The notes under the pieces were generated by a model. That model saw only the letters and a program-made list of their open reading frames with translations. It did no database searches and was not told the origin of the DNA. Source: Anthonomus grandis grandis (taxonomy: Eukaryota > Arthropoda > Insecta > Coleoptera > Curculionidae). From it: DNA of 64,000 bases. The DNA is taken from positions 8,775,644 through 8,839,643 of the forward strand of contig NC_065548.1 of assembly GCF_022605725.1 (NCBI RefSeq), written 5' to 3'. Position numbers and translations under genes: made by a program. Positions 19,560 to 32,000 of the stretch are shown here, one piece after another. How positions within the stretch are numbered: position 1 is the first letter of the stretch; each line of letters begins with the position of its first letter.

Positions 19560-20925
19560 TATATGTCCCCTTAAAAAATTAAGTGTCATGAATACACTAG
19601 AATTAAGGCCTGACTTAATTTCTAAATTGAAAGAACCTCGAGAGACCTTAACTTGGTTAATATTGGACAAAAGTATATTTTTCCTTCTCGATTTGAAAAT
19701 CATAGAAATCTTCAATATGCATAACTTTTGTCGTAACCCTTCCATTGTTCGACTTTTGCATTGCTTAAACAAAGTCATTAAAATCTTGAGTCTTTTTTTG
19801 ACGCTTTAGCGATAATTCTATTTAGTAATGCAGGGAATCAGCCGACATAAATGTTTGTCCTGGCTCGAAATAGTTCACTAATAATAGTGTCTCAGCAGCT
19901 ATCTTCGATGAATTGACAATATAAACGAGAAACGTCATAAAGGCCCAGTTTTTATTTTGTGCTGAACAATTGTCCAGCCAAAATATAAAATGCTCGGCGT
20001 CACGATTATGAAGCATGAACTGGAAAAAGCTGATCAGTTCCTTTTTTTCTTGACCACGAATGGCTTCGTGCCAAACAACTGCAACCGGTAGAATCTTTTT
20101 ATTTTTTGTCCCAAGGGGTACAAATGTTTCGTTGTACAAAACAAGTCTTTGGGTAAACAAAAATTTTTTGAAGTTCTCCATTCTCGGCAGCATTATTATT
20201 TTTTCCAAATCTGCTGAAACGCAGATAGTTATTGAGTTATACTCATGTCATTCTTCTGATATTATTGTCGCGCTGTTTTTGCACGGATTATAATGGTCTG
20301 ACCATTTTTTACATGTGTCACATTCTGGATGAAGGTCTTCACGCTTATGGGGATGTAGGTCCATTATTTCACAGTGCTCGCACTTTTAGGTTCCAAGTTC
20401 AGTGAACCTGGTATTTTCACTAAATAGTATTTTCCGATAAGCTTCGTACCCGCATTTATATTGCGGAAATTATTCCAAAAAATCATTATGCATAATAGTT
20501 ACCGTAACGTCGCTAGGTAAATATTTTACTCTGGGCGCATGTTTTCGGCGGTAGTGTGATATTAATGGTTTAAATGAATGAACATGCGCTAATATCACTT
20601 GTCTATCAAGTTTGTTAGGAGGTGGATTTTTACCCCTTTGGTCTTTGTTTGGAAGTTAAATTTAAAATTAGCTGGTCAACACAAAAAGGCAGCATCCAAC
20701 AGTCTGCATGACATAATACTCCATTCTTGCATTATTGTATATAACACTTGCTGTCATTCCAACTTGCAGAAGGTTAGATTTTACAAAGGCAGTAAATGTT
20801 TTCTCGAATTTTTAGACAAAATTATATAGTTTGCTGCTTTTTTGTGGTGAGTTTGGGTACACAACTCAAAAATGAATTTCGGATTTTTTGCTAGTTACTG
20901 TCTTTCTCCTTAGTTGGGCAGTATA

Positions 20926-23900
20926 GGAGCCTGTGCCATAAAAAGGTCGTTAACATTTCAATTCTTATTACCCCCTGAACAATGTTAATTTCTTTGATTT
21001 TCCATATGTAAACCTATCCCTAGACCATCCAAGCTTGATTTCTTTCAGGCAGTTGTAATTTGGAATACTTTCCTTTAAAAAAAAACAGGAGAGACTAATT
21101 TAATGGTGGTCATAAGTAGCTAGGCCAAAAGCTCAATTGCCTGGAATCATTACTCAACTGCTTGTAATTGAAAAAAAAACTTGTCTCAATTGCTTGAAAC
21201 TTAAAATAATGAATTCCTTACCCAGTTGCCTGGAATTAGTTACTCGACTGCCTAAGATTAGATTTCTTCCAGGCAGTTGAAATTGGGAAAACTTCTCTTT
21301 AAAAACTGAAGAGACCAATTCAATGTTGGTGCCAAAAGCTCAATGTTATTGGAAAAAAAAACTTGCAAGACTATGACTCTATAATGACCCTTTAGACATG
21401 GTAATGGAATCTGAAAATGGCAGTTTGCTGTAGATAATCAACATCCCGGACAGAATTTTCACAAAAACACATACAGTATAGATACTTAATGTGCGTTTGT
21501 GATTTTTTTGAATGATGAATTCTTTATCTATTCCACGCATTTGAGGAAATATCTTATTTGTTACAGACCGTTAAGGTGTTTTCATTTTATCCCATGCATT
21601 TCAAGCCATTTCTGATACCTACTTTTTGAATTGTTAATGCACTCCTTGTGTTCACTAAGATCTCTAGAAGTTAGTCCAGGTTTCCCCATTTGAGGCTTTT
21701 TTGACTCTTCCAGGCATTTAAAGCTATTTCTTGTTTGTTCCATACTTTTGGAGTAATTTTCTATTTTATTCCAGACGTTTAGAGGTGTATTGCATTTCAT
21801 TTCAGACATTTAAACTTATTTTTGTAATAATTTCATTTTTTAATAAATTTCATAAGTAGCTAGGCCAAAAACTCAACTGCCTGGAATCATTACTCAACTG
21901 CTTGAAATTGAAAAAAAATCGTCTCAATTGCCTGAAACTCAAAATGATTAATCCATTACTCAGATGCCTAAAGTTCGATTTCTTCCAGGCAGTTGAAATT
22001 GGGAAAACTTCTCTAAAAACTGAAGAGACTAATTCAATGTTGGTGCCAAAAGCTTAATATGTTATTGAAAAAAAACTCGCAAGACTATGACTCTATGATT
22101 ACTCTTTAGAGATTCTAATGTAATCTGAAAATGGCAGTTTGCTGTAGATAATCAACATCCGGGACAGAATTTTCACAAACACACACATACAGTATAGATA
22201 CTTTATGTGTGTTTTTTTTAATGACGAATTCTATACCTATTCCACGCATTTGAGGAAATGACTTATATGTTTTAGACCGTTAAGGTGTTTTCATTTTATC
22301 CCATGCATTTCAAGCCATTTCTGACACCTACTTTTTGAATTGTTAATGCATTCCTTGTGTTCACTAAGATCTCTAGAAATTAGTCCAGGTGTCCCCATTT
22401 GAGGCTTCTTTAAAGCATTCTGAAGTAATTTTTTGACTCTTCCAGGCATTTAAAGCAATTTCTTGTTTGTTCCATACTTTTGGAGTAATTTTCTATTTTA
22501 TTCCAGACGTTTAGAGTCGTATTGCATTTCATTTCAGGCATTTAAACTTATTTTTGTAATAATTTCATAATCCAGGCGCTTTTTTAAGCGCTTCTAGGCA
22601 GTAGAAATCAGATTGTGAGAAATACTTTGAATAGAAAACAATTACTTTGAATATCTGGAAGAAATCAATGGTGGTTGCATTAAACGCCTGGAAAAATTTG
22701 ATAAAAATTACTTTAAAAGTTGGTAACATATAGGGATTTATTCAGTGGACGATTCTTTCTAGATATTTCAAGTCATTTCTTATATTTTCCTTTTTAATGG
22801 AGGATAAACAGTCGATTTTTCAAATTCAATATAAACAATAGAGCAATGTAAAAATATGACTTTATGCTCAATGACTCCTGTATGTTTCAGATTGTTCCTT
22901 CTAGTCATTTAAAGCAATATTACTACTTTTAACTTGTTCATAATTTTCCGTACCTTCCAAGAGTTTTATGCCTTTCAAGATACTTGAAATCATACTTTAT
23001 TAAAGATTAATTCCAAAGCCTGGAATATATAAAATATTACTTTAAATATCTGGGAGAAATAAATGATGATGGCATTGGATACCTGGAAAAATTTGACGGA
23101 GTCTGGAACTCATAGGGAATTATTGACTAAATAATTCTTCCAGGTATTTCAAGTCATCTTTATACTTCCGTCTGTAATTAGGAATAATCAGTCAATTTTT
23201 TAAAACCGATATAAAAAATAGGAGTTTCCACAAAATTTACAATCCACAATCATTACCCGAAAGTTGAAAAACATTTTCTCAAATCAACTCAAAGTTCCAA
23301 TGTTATTCCCAATTATATTATAGACTCCTGTGTGTTCCAGTTTGTTAAAGTCATTTTCGCATTTATTCCAGTTTTGTAAGTAATTTCTAAAAAAAAAAGG
23401 ATTTTAAAGTTCTTTTTTTTATTCCTGGCATAGGAACTGAGCAGATGTAATTTGGAATACTTTCCTTTAAAAAAAACAGAAATTACTAATTTAATGGTGG
23501 TCATAAGTAGCTAGGCCAAAAACTCAACTGCCTGGAATCATTACTCAACTGCTTGAAATTGAAAAAAAAACATCGTCTCAATTGCCTGAAACTCAAAATG
23601 ATTAATTCATTACTCAGATGCCTAAAGTTCGATTTCTTCCAGGCAGTTGAAATTGGGAAAACTTCTCTAAAAACTGAAGAGACTAATTCAATGTTGGTGC
23701 CAAAAGCTTAATATGTTATTGAAAAAAAACTCGCAAGACTATGAGTCTATGATTACCCTTTAGAGATTCTAATGTAATCTGAAAATGGCAGTTTGCGGTA
23801 GATAATCAACATCCGGGACAGAATTTTCACAAAAAACACACATACAGTATAGATACTTAATGTGTGTTTTTTTTTAATGATAAATTCTTTACCTATTCCA

Positions 23901-26900
23901 CGCATTTGAGAAAATATCTTATTTGTTACAGACCGTTAAGGTGTTTTCATTTTATCCCATGCATTTGAAGCCATTTTTGATACCTACTTTTTGAATTGTT
24001 AATGCACTCCTTGTGTTCACTAAGATCTCTAGAAGTTAGTCCAGGTGTCCCCATTTGAGGCTTCTTTAAAGCATTCTGAGGTAATTTTTTGACTCTTCCA
24101 GGCATTTAAAGCTATTTCTTGTTTGTTCCATACTTTTGGAGTAATTTTCTATTTTATTCCAGACGTTTAGAGTCGTATTGCATTTCATTTCAGGCATTTA
24201 AACTTATTTTTGTAATAATTTCATAATCCAGGCGCTTTTTTAAGCGCTTCTAGGCAGTAGAAATCATATTGTGAGAAATACTTTGAATAGAAAACAATTA
24301 CTTTGAATATCTGGAAGAAATCAATGGTGGTTGCATTAAACGCCTGGAAAAATTTGATAAAAATTACTTTAAAAGTTTGTAACATATAGGGATTTATTCA
24401 GTGGACGATTCTTTCTAGATATTTCAAATAGTCATTTCTTATATTTTCCTTTTTAATGGAGGATAAAGAGTCGATTTTTCAAATTCAATATAAACAATAG
24501 AGCAATGTAAAAATATGACTTTATGCTCAATGACTCCTGTATGTTTCAGATTGTTCCTTCTAGTCATTTAAAGCAATATTACTACTTTTAACTTGTTCAT
24601 AATTTTCCGTACCTTCCAAGAGTTTTATGCCTTTCAAGATACTTGAAATCATACTTTATTAAAGATTAATTCCAAAGCCTGGAATATATAAAATGTTACT
24701 TTAAATATCTGGGAGAAATAAATGATGATGGCATTGAATGCCTGGAAAAATTTGACGGAGTCTGGAACTCATAGGGAATTATTGACTAAATAATTCTTCC
24801 AGGTATTTCAAGTAATTCCTCATACTTCCGTCTGTAATTAAGAATAATCAGTCAATTTTTTAAAACCCATATAAAAAATAGAAGTTTCCACAAAATTTAC
24901 AATCCACAATCATTACCCGAAAGTTGAAAAACATTTTCTCAAATCAACTCAAAGTTCCAATGTTATTCCCAATTATATTATAGACTCCTGTGTGTTCCAG
25001 TTTGTTAAAGTCATTTTTGCATTTATTCCAGTTTTGTAAGTAATTTCTAAAAAAAAAGGATTTTAAAGTTCTTTTTTTTATTCCTGGCATAGGAACTGAG
25101 CAGATGTAATTTGGAATACTTTCCTTTAAAAAAAATAGGAGAGACTAATTTAATGGTGGTCATAAGTAGCTAGGTCAAAAGCTCAATTGCCTGGAATCAT
25201 TTACTCAACTGCTTGAAATTGAAAAACACATCGTCTCAATTGCCTGAAACTCAAAATGATTAATTCATTACTCAGATGCCTAAAGTTCGATTTCTTCCAG
25301 GCAATTGAAATTGGGAAAACTTCTCTTTAAAAACTGAAGAGACTAATTTAATGTTGCTGCCAAAAGCTCAATGTTATTGGAAAAAAAAACTTGCAAAACT
25401 ATGACTCTATAATGATTCTTTAGAGATTCTAATGTAATCTGAAAATGGCAGTTTGCTGTAGATAATCAACATCCGGGACAGAATTTTCACAAACACACAC
25501 ATACAGTATAGATACTTTATGTGTGTTTTTTTTTAATGATGAATTCTATACCTATTCCACGCATTTGAGGAAATGACTTATTTGTTATAGACCGTTAAGG
25601 TGTTTTCATTTTATCCCCTGCATTTCAAGCCATTTCTGACACCTACTTTTTGAATTGTTAATGCATTCCTTGTGTTCACTAAGATCTCTAGAAATTAGTC
25701 CAGGTGTCCCCATTTGAGGCTTCTTTAAAGCATTCTGAAGTAATTTTTTGACTCTTCCAGGCATTTAAAGCAATTTCTTGTTTGTTCCATACTTTTGGAG
25801 TAATTTTCTATTTTATTCCAGACGTTTAGAGTCGTATTGCATTTCATTTCAGGCATTTAAACTTATTTTTGTAATAATTTCATAATCCAGGCGCTTTTTT
25901 AAGCTCTTCTAGGCAGTAGAAATCATATTGTGAGAATGATTCCAAAAGCCTGGAATATCCAAACAATTACTTTGAATATCTGGAAGAAATCAATGGTGGT
26001 TGCATTAAATCCCTGTAAAAATTTGGCAAGAATTACTTTAAAAGTCTGGAACATATAGGGATTTATTGAGTGGATGATTCTTTCTAGATATTTCAAGTCA
26101 TTTCTTTTATTTTCGTTTTTAATGGGGAATTATCAGTCAATTTTTTAAATCCAATATAAACAATAGAGCAGAGCAATGTAAAAATATGACTTTATGCTCA
26201 ATGACTCCTGCATGTTTCAGATTGTTCCTTCTAGTCATTTAAAGCAATATTACTACTTTTAACTTGTTCATAATTTTCCTTACCTTCCAAGAGTTTTATG
26301 CCTTTCAAGATACTTGAAATCATACTTTATTAAAGATGAATTCCAAAGCCTGGAATATATAAAATATTACTTTAAATAACTGGGAGAAATAAATGATGAT
26401 GGCATTGAATGCCTGGAAAAATTTGACGGAGTCTGGAACTTATAGGGAATTATTGACTAAATAATTCTTCCAGGTATTTCAAGTCATTCTTTATACTTCC
26501 ATCTGTAATTAAGAATAATCAGTCAATTTTTTAAAACCCGTATAAAAAATAGGAGTTTCCACAAAATTTACAATCCACAATCATTACCCGAAAGTTGAAA
26601 CACATTTTCTCAAATCAACTCAAAGTTCCAATGTTATTACCAATTATATTATAGACTCCTGTGTGTTCCAGTTTGTTAAAGTCATTTTCGCATTTATTCC
26701 AGTTTTGTAAGTAATTTCTAAAAAAAAAAAAGGTTTTAAAGTTCTTTTTTTTATTCCTGGCATAGGAACTGAGCAGATGTAATTTGGAATACTTTCCTTT
26801 AAAAAAAACAGAAATTACTAATTTAATGGTGGTCATAAGTAGCTAGGCCAAAAACTCAACTGCCTGGAATCATTACTCAACTGCTTGAAATTGAAAAAAA

Positions 26901-28430
26901 ACATCGTCTCAATTGCCTGAAACTCAAAATGATTAATTCATTACTCAGATGCCTAAAGTTCGATTTCTTCCAGGCAGTTGAAATTGGGAAAACTTCTCTA
27001 AAAACTAAAGAGACTAAGTCAATGTTGGTGCCAAAAGCTTAATATGTTATTGAAAAAAAACTCGCAAGACTATGACTCTATGATTACCCTTTAGAGATTC
27101 TAATGTAATCTGAAAATGGCAGTTTGCGGTAGATAATCAACATCCGGGACAGAATTTTCACAAAAAACACACATACAGTATAGATACTTAATGTGTGTTT
27201 TTTTTTAATGATGAATTCTTTACCTATTCCACGCATTTGAGGAAATATCTTATTTGTTACAGACCGTTAAGGTGTTTTCATTTTATCCCATGCATTTGAA
27301 GCCATTTCTGATACCTACTTTTTGAATTGTTAATGCACTCCTTGTGTTCACTAAGATCTCTAGAAATTAGTCCAGGTGTCCCCATTTGAGGCTTCTTTAA
27401 AGCATTCTGAAGTAATTTTTTGACTCTTCCAGGCATTTAAAGCAATTTCTTGTTTGTTCCATACTTTTGGAGTAATTTTCTATTTTATTCCAGACGTTTA
27501 GAGTCGTATTGCATTTTATTTCAGGCATTTAAACTTATTTTTGTAATAATTTAATTTTTTAAGCACTTCTAGGCAGTAGAAATCATATTTTGAGAATGAT
27601 TCCAAAAGCCTGGAATATCCAAACAATTACTTTGAATATCTGGAAGAAATCAATGGTGGTTGCATTAAATGCCTGGAAAAATTTGACAAAAATTACTTTA
27701 AAAGTCTGGAACATATAGGGATTTATTAAGTGGATGATTCTTTCTAGATATTTCAGGTCATTTCTTATATTTTCGTTTTTAATGGAAAATAAACAGTCGA
27801 TTTTTCAAATCCAATATAAACAATAGAGCAATGTAAAAATATGACTTTATGCTCAATGACTCCTGTATGTTTCAGATTGTTCCTTCTAGTCATTTAAAGC
27901 AATATTAGTACTTTTAACTTGTTCATAATTTTCCGTACCTTCCAAGAGTTTTATGCCTTTCAAGATACTTGAAATCATACTTTATTAAAGATTAATTCCA
28001 AAGCCTGGAATATATAAAATATTACTTTAAATATCTGAGAGAAATAAATGATGATGGCATTGGATACCTGGAAAAATTTGACGGAGTCTGGAACTCATAG
28101 GGAATTATTGACTAAATAATTCTTCCAGGTATTTCAAGTAATTCCTCATACTTCCGTCTCTAGTTGAGAATAATCAGTCATTTTTTTAAAACCCATATAA
28201 AAAATAGGGGTTTTCACAAAATTACCCTAAAGTTGAAAAACATTTTCTCTTATCAACTCAAAGTTATTCCCAATTATATTATAGACCCATGTGTGTTCCA
28301 GTTTGTTAAAGTCATTTTGCGCATTAATTCCAGTTTTGTAAGTAATTTCTAAAAAAAAAGGATTTTAAAGTTCTTTTATTTATTCCTGGCATAGGAACTG
28401 AGCAGCTTCAACATTTCTATTTCTTCCATG
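20926..28430. repeat. Tandem satellite, ~1.65-kb unit, one partial and four full copies
   Basis: Units begin at about 21061 (partial, ~0.8 kb), 21846, 23452, 25110 and 26783 and end near 28403. Spacings are about 1.66-1.67 kb for the last units. Within each unit a short degenerate word, TTCCAGGCANTTNAAAG, recurs every ~40-80 bases in both orientations (CCAGGCAGTTGAAATT, CCAGGCATTTAAAGC, GCCTGGAATATAT, GCCTGGAAAAATTTGA). The fixed marker GGCAGTTTGCTGTAGATAAT appears once per unit (for example 21420, 22133). Small open frames inside (for example 23313-23504 and 26615-26836) are the same repeat read in different copies and are not genes. Degenerate related sequence continues to about 28590. Confidence 0.92.
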
Positions 28431-29057
28431 CAATTAAAGTTTCTTCCTGGTATTTAAAGATATTGCTGATCTCCGAGCTAATGGAGACATTATGTGTTAT
28501 TGGGCTTTTTAGGGAATTGCTTGTGTGTTCCACACATTTGGAATAACTTACCACATTATTCTAGGAATTTGAAGGTCATTATTCAGGGAAAGTCCAATGA
28601 TGATTTACTTCAGTTAAAGAAACCACTTACTAGCAAAAAACTATTATTTATTTAGCGACAAGGCTAATAATGAATATACTTTTACACGTTATACAAAATA
28701 CATTAAAATTACAAATAATTTATCACAAAAAAGCACTATAAAGCAAAAAAATGTTTTTTTTTTGTTTACTTTGTGCATATTAATTAAACCTACAAAGTAT
28801 TTTATACTAATTTCATATAAGATCCATTAGGAGAGCACTGGAGCACTTTTACTAAAACAAAAAAATATTTTACTGCCTTACTCTTCAGTTTTAATTAAAC
28901 AGCAGTAGCAAACATGTCAATATACAAGCTGATTGAAGATTTTTTTTTGACAAATTAAAGTTCTCTTCTTAAAATGTTTGACACCCTATAATAACATGCA
29001 GTGTGCATTTAATAGTTATTTCATTAATTATTTACTTACTTTATATAATATATATCA
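28431..29057. other. Satellite edge and Atg5 3' flank
   Basis: To about 28590 the sequence still resembles the satellite (CTTCCTGGTATTTAAAG). From there to 29057 it is AT-rich and lies just downstream of the Atg5 stop codon on the minus strand, so it probably contains the Atg5 3' UTR. No other gene is seen. Confidence 0.4.
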
Positions 29058-32000
29058 CTAAACTATACATAAATGCAAGAAATTGTCGGGATAGCTGAGG
29101 TGCTCGGACATCCACTGCAATGGGGTGTCCATCGGCGGTATCATTCCATGAATTTTCACTGTAACTACTCAAGAACAAAGTCAAACAAGGAATAAATTTC
29201 TAAATTGTTTAGGTTACCATCACTTTTATCTGGAAACAGTTCAGTCAATAAGTCCCTAAGCGTTTTTTTTCTGCCATCATCCGTTACGGGTTTAACCAGT
29301 TTCTGCCTATAACCGTCATCGATGTAACACCTAAAGGGAATGTGTTTGAAATGATCAGTCTCCCCAGAAAACTCCATTAGTTTCCTATTTACTGCCCAAA
29401 ACTGGTCAAATTTGTCTGAAAAAACAACGTTAATAACCAGTGAAAATAATTATATAGAATTTCACCATTTTGAAGGCCCAACCACAATTGATTGTGGTCT
29501 TTTTTTTGCATATTCGTCGCTATTTGACCTCTATGCTTTAACACATCGGCTTCTTTTAAGCAAGCCATAAAGTAAGACTCCACAGTTTCCCTAAAATTAA
29601 TTATTTATTTATTTATTTATTAACGGAATCCATTTACAAAAGTGTTACATAGCATACCCATACAAACATATATATTCAGATACAAAACTATCTATAAATC
29701 AGTGAAAGGTGTAGTTGAGTTAATTAATTAAAGCCCATATGAAATAATATTCTTTAAATGTCCCTTAAAAGATGTTAGAGTCAAAAAAGATGATCCTAGA
29801 GTCAAAAAAGTTTATCTGTCCTGACAGACCATTAGCACTTGTCGTGTAATTGGCTCATTAATGCCATAATTGGTATGGTGGAATGGGACTGAAAATATTT
29901 CTGATTGTCTATTCAATCTGGAAGGCACCCTAAGTTTAAAAAGAGACAATAACTTGGGACAATTTATAGTAGCATTTAAAACCTTATGCATAAAACATAA
30001 GTCGAGTAATGTTCTTCGTGACTGTAATGTGGGTAAGTTCAGGTTATCCCTGACCCACTGATAGTAATACTCCTGTCTCCTGTAACCACATCTAAAAGCC
30101 GCTACCTTTAAAAATTTATTTTGAGTTTTTTCAATCTGCTTAATGTAGCAGTTATATGACGGGGACCACACAATTGAGCCATACTCCAAGATGAGCCTAA
30201 CAAGAGAGCAATAAAGTAATCTAAAAGTAAACAAAGACAAATCAGTTGTAGACCGTTGGATAAAACCCAGCATTTTCATTGCCCTACCAGTCACCTGATT
30301 GATGTGACTTTTAAAAGACAACCTGGAGTCAATAAATATTCCTAAGTCAGAAACCTCTGTTTTGACACCAATTGCTACATTATTTATTTTATAAAGAAAA
30401 GCAATAGGGTTTCTTTGCTTAGAAAAAGTAATCTTATGGCACTTATTGATATTAAGGGACATTCTATTCAAGTGGCACCAATCAAAGAACAAATTGAGGT
30501 CTTTTTGCAGGAGCACAGCATCAGAAAGGGATGTGATAAGCCTAAATAGCTTCACATCATCAGCAAACATTAGCACACGACAATTTTCAAGTTTCCAAAC
30601 TAAATCAATCAAAAAGAGGCAAAACAAAACAGGGCCCGAGTGAGAGCCCTGTGGCACCCCAGATGGCACCAAAATTTCAGAGGAATATGTACCTCCAAGA
30701 TTAACAATCTGGGTTCTACCTCTGATGAATCCCGAGATCCACTGAAGAAGAGGCCCCACAATACCTAAAGCCCTAAGCTTCTGCAAGAGTACCCCATGGT
30801 TAACCCGATCAAAAGCTTTGGAAAAATCTGTATATATTGAGGCAACCTGAAGTCCCTTCTCCAAGCAGCAGTAGAGGTAGTTGACATACAGCACCAAATT
30901 AGCATTAGTAGATCTGCCTTTTATAAATCCAAATTGCTCAGGATTAAATAAAGATTTAAAACTCCAGGCAATCCTATGACTGACCAGGCAGTCAAGCAGC
31001 TTTGGCAACTCAGATTGGTTACACACAGCCCGATAATTGGAAATTTCATTTCTACTACCAGATTTAAAAATGGGTTTTAGAAAACTTCTATTCCAGAGAG
31101 TGGGATAAGAACCAGTACCTAGAGATTTGTTAAAAATGAACAGTATTGGTTTCTTAAGAACACAAACACATTTCTTTAGGAAGAATGCCGGAATCCCATC
31201 TGGTCCAGTGCAGAGCTTATTCTTAGAGGAAGTAATAACCTCATAAATATCCTGCGTTGACAGAGTTAAAGTGCTCAGACAAATTGATTTATCAAAATCA
31301 AAAGATGGTATGTCATTGACTTGCTCATCCGAATAGACGGATGAAAAGTATTCTGCAAACATATTCGCAGTGTCTGAGATATTCATACTAATCCTGTTAT
31401 TGTATGTCATTCTGGAGGGAAGACTAAAACCAGTTCTTTTATTTTGAATATATGACCAGAAGTACCTTGGATTGCCAGTGAGATTCATTTCCACCTTATT
31501 AATGTATTGTTGATAGCACAACTCTCTTAAGTACACACACTGTTGTCTCAACAATACAAATTTATCATAATCCTGCTGTTGACCACTAATTTTAAACTTT
31601 TTGTGAATTTGTTTCTTTCTTATGATCAAACTGCGAAGGTCTGAAGAAAACCAAGATGGAAAAGAAGAACTTTTGTACCTCTTTAGAGGAATAAACCTTT
31701 CCATTGAGGAGTAGATCACATTATAGAAAATTGAAACTATGACATCAATAGATGTCTCTCCCAAAAACAATTGATTCCAGTCTATCCCAGCAAGACAATC
31801 ATTAATTGCTATGTAATCTCCCTTACCAAAATCATAAAAATATTCCTCATATATCATATCATCAGAATTTTCTGCACAACAAAGGTCAAAAGTAATTGCT
31901 GTATGGTGTAAGCTATTCTCAAAAATTTTGTCTATTGCACGTTTGACACTAATTAAATCTGAGCTACTAAATATGAGATCCAAGGCAACCCCATTGGTAT

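Larger units (their letters stand above)
17273..20600 (-). pseudogene. DUF7869-like transposon protein, split by a DD41D insertion
   Basis: The N-terminal part (about 20600-20209) has the pattern KCEHCE, DLHPHK, CDTC with stops. The main block (20208-19822) has IIMLPRMENF, VVWHEAIRG, the motif WLDNCSAQNKNW, and YFEPGQTFMSADSLHY. The following part (about 19800-19562) reads AMQKSNNGRV and VKVSRGSFNLEIKS. The open frame is then interrupted at the TA target by the element 17456-19559 and resumes at 17455 (YVRGRTFQIKPV ... NRKDFWLNLP) to its stop at 17273. The pieces join without frame loss at the insertion, so the protein was still open when the DD41D element landed. The biochemical role is unknown. 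Confidence 0.7.
13404..20923 (-). mobile_element. Large DNA transposon with 33-bp inverted repeats, hosting two nested transposons
   Basis: Left end TACTGCCCAACTATGGAGAA at 13404 matches the inverted right end TACTGCCCAACTAAGGAGAA at 20923, about 33 bases with three mismatches, both next to TA. Removing the two inner elements (14591-17101 and 17456-19559) leaves about 2.9 kb, a normal transposon size. Its own coding remnants, all on the minus strand, are a DUF7869-like protein (17273-20600, split) and a C-terminal DDE fragment (13857-14175). I cannot assign a superfamily. Confidence 0.65.

Noticed and set aside
23313..23504. Minus-strand open frame repeated at 26615-26836
   Set aside because: The two frames are copies of the same satellite unit and are disrupted in the other copies, so this is repetition, not coding conservation.
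20926..28430. A CRISPR-like array, given regularly spaced short words
   Set aside because: The words vary, occur in both orientations and lie within long tandem units in a eukaryotic genome.
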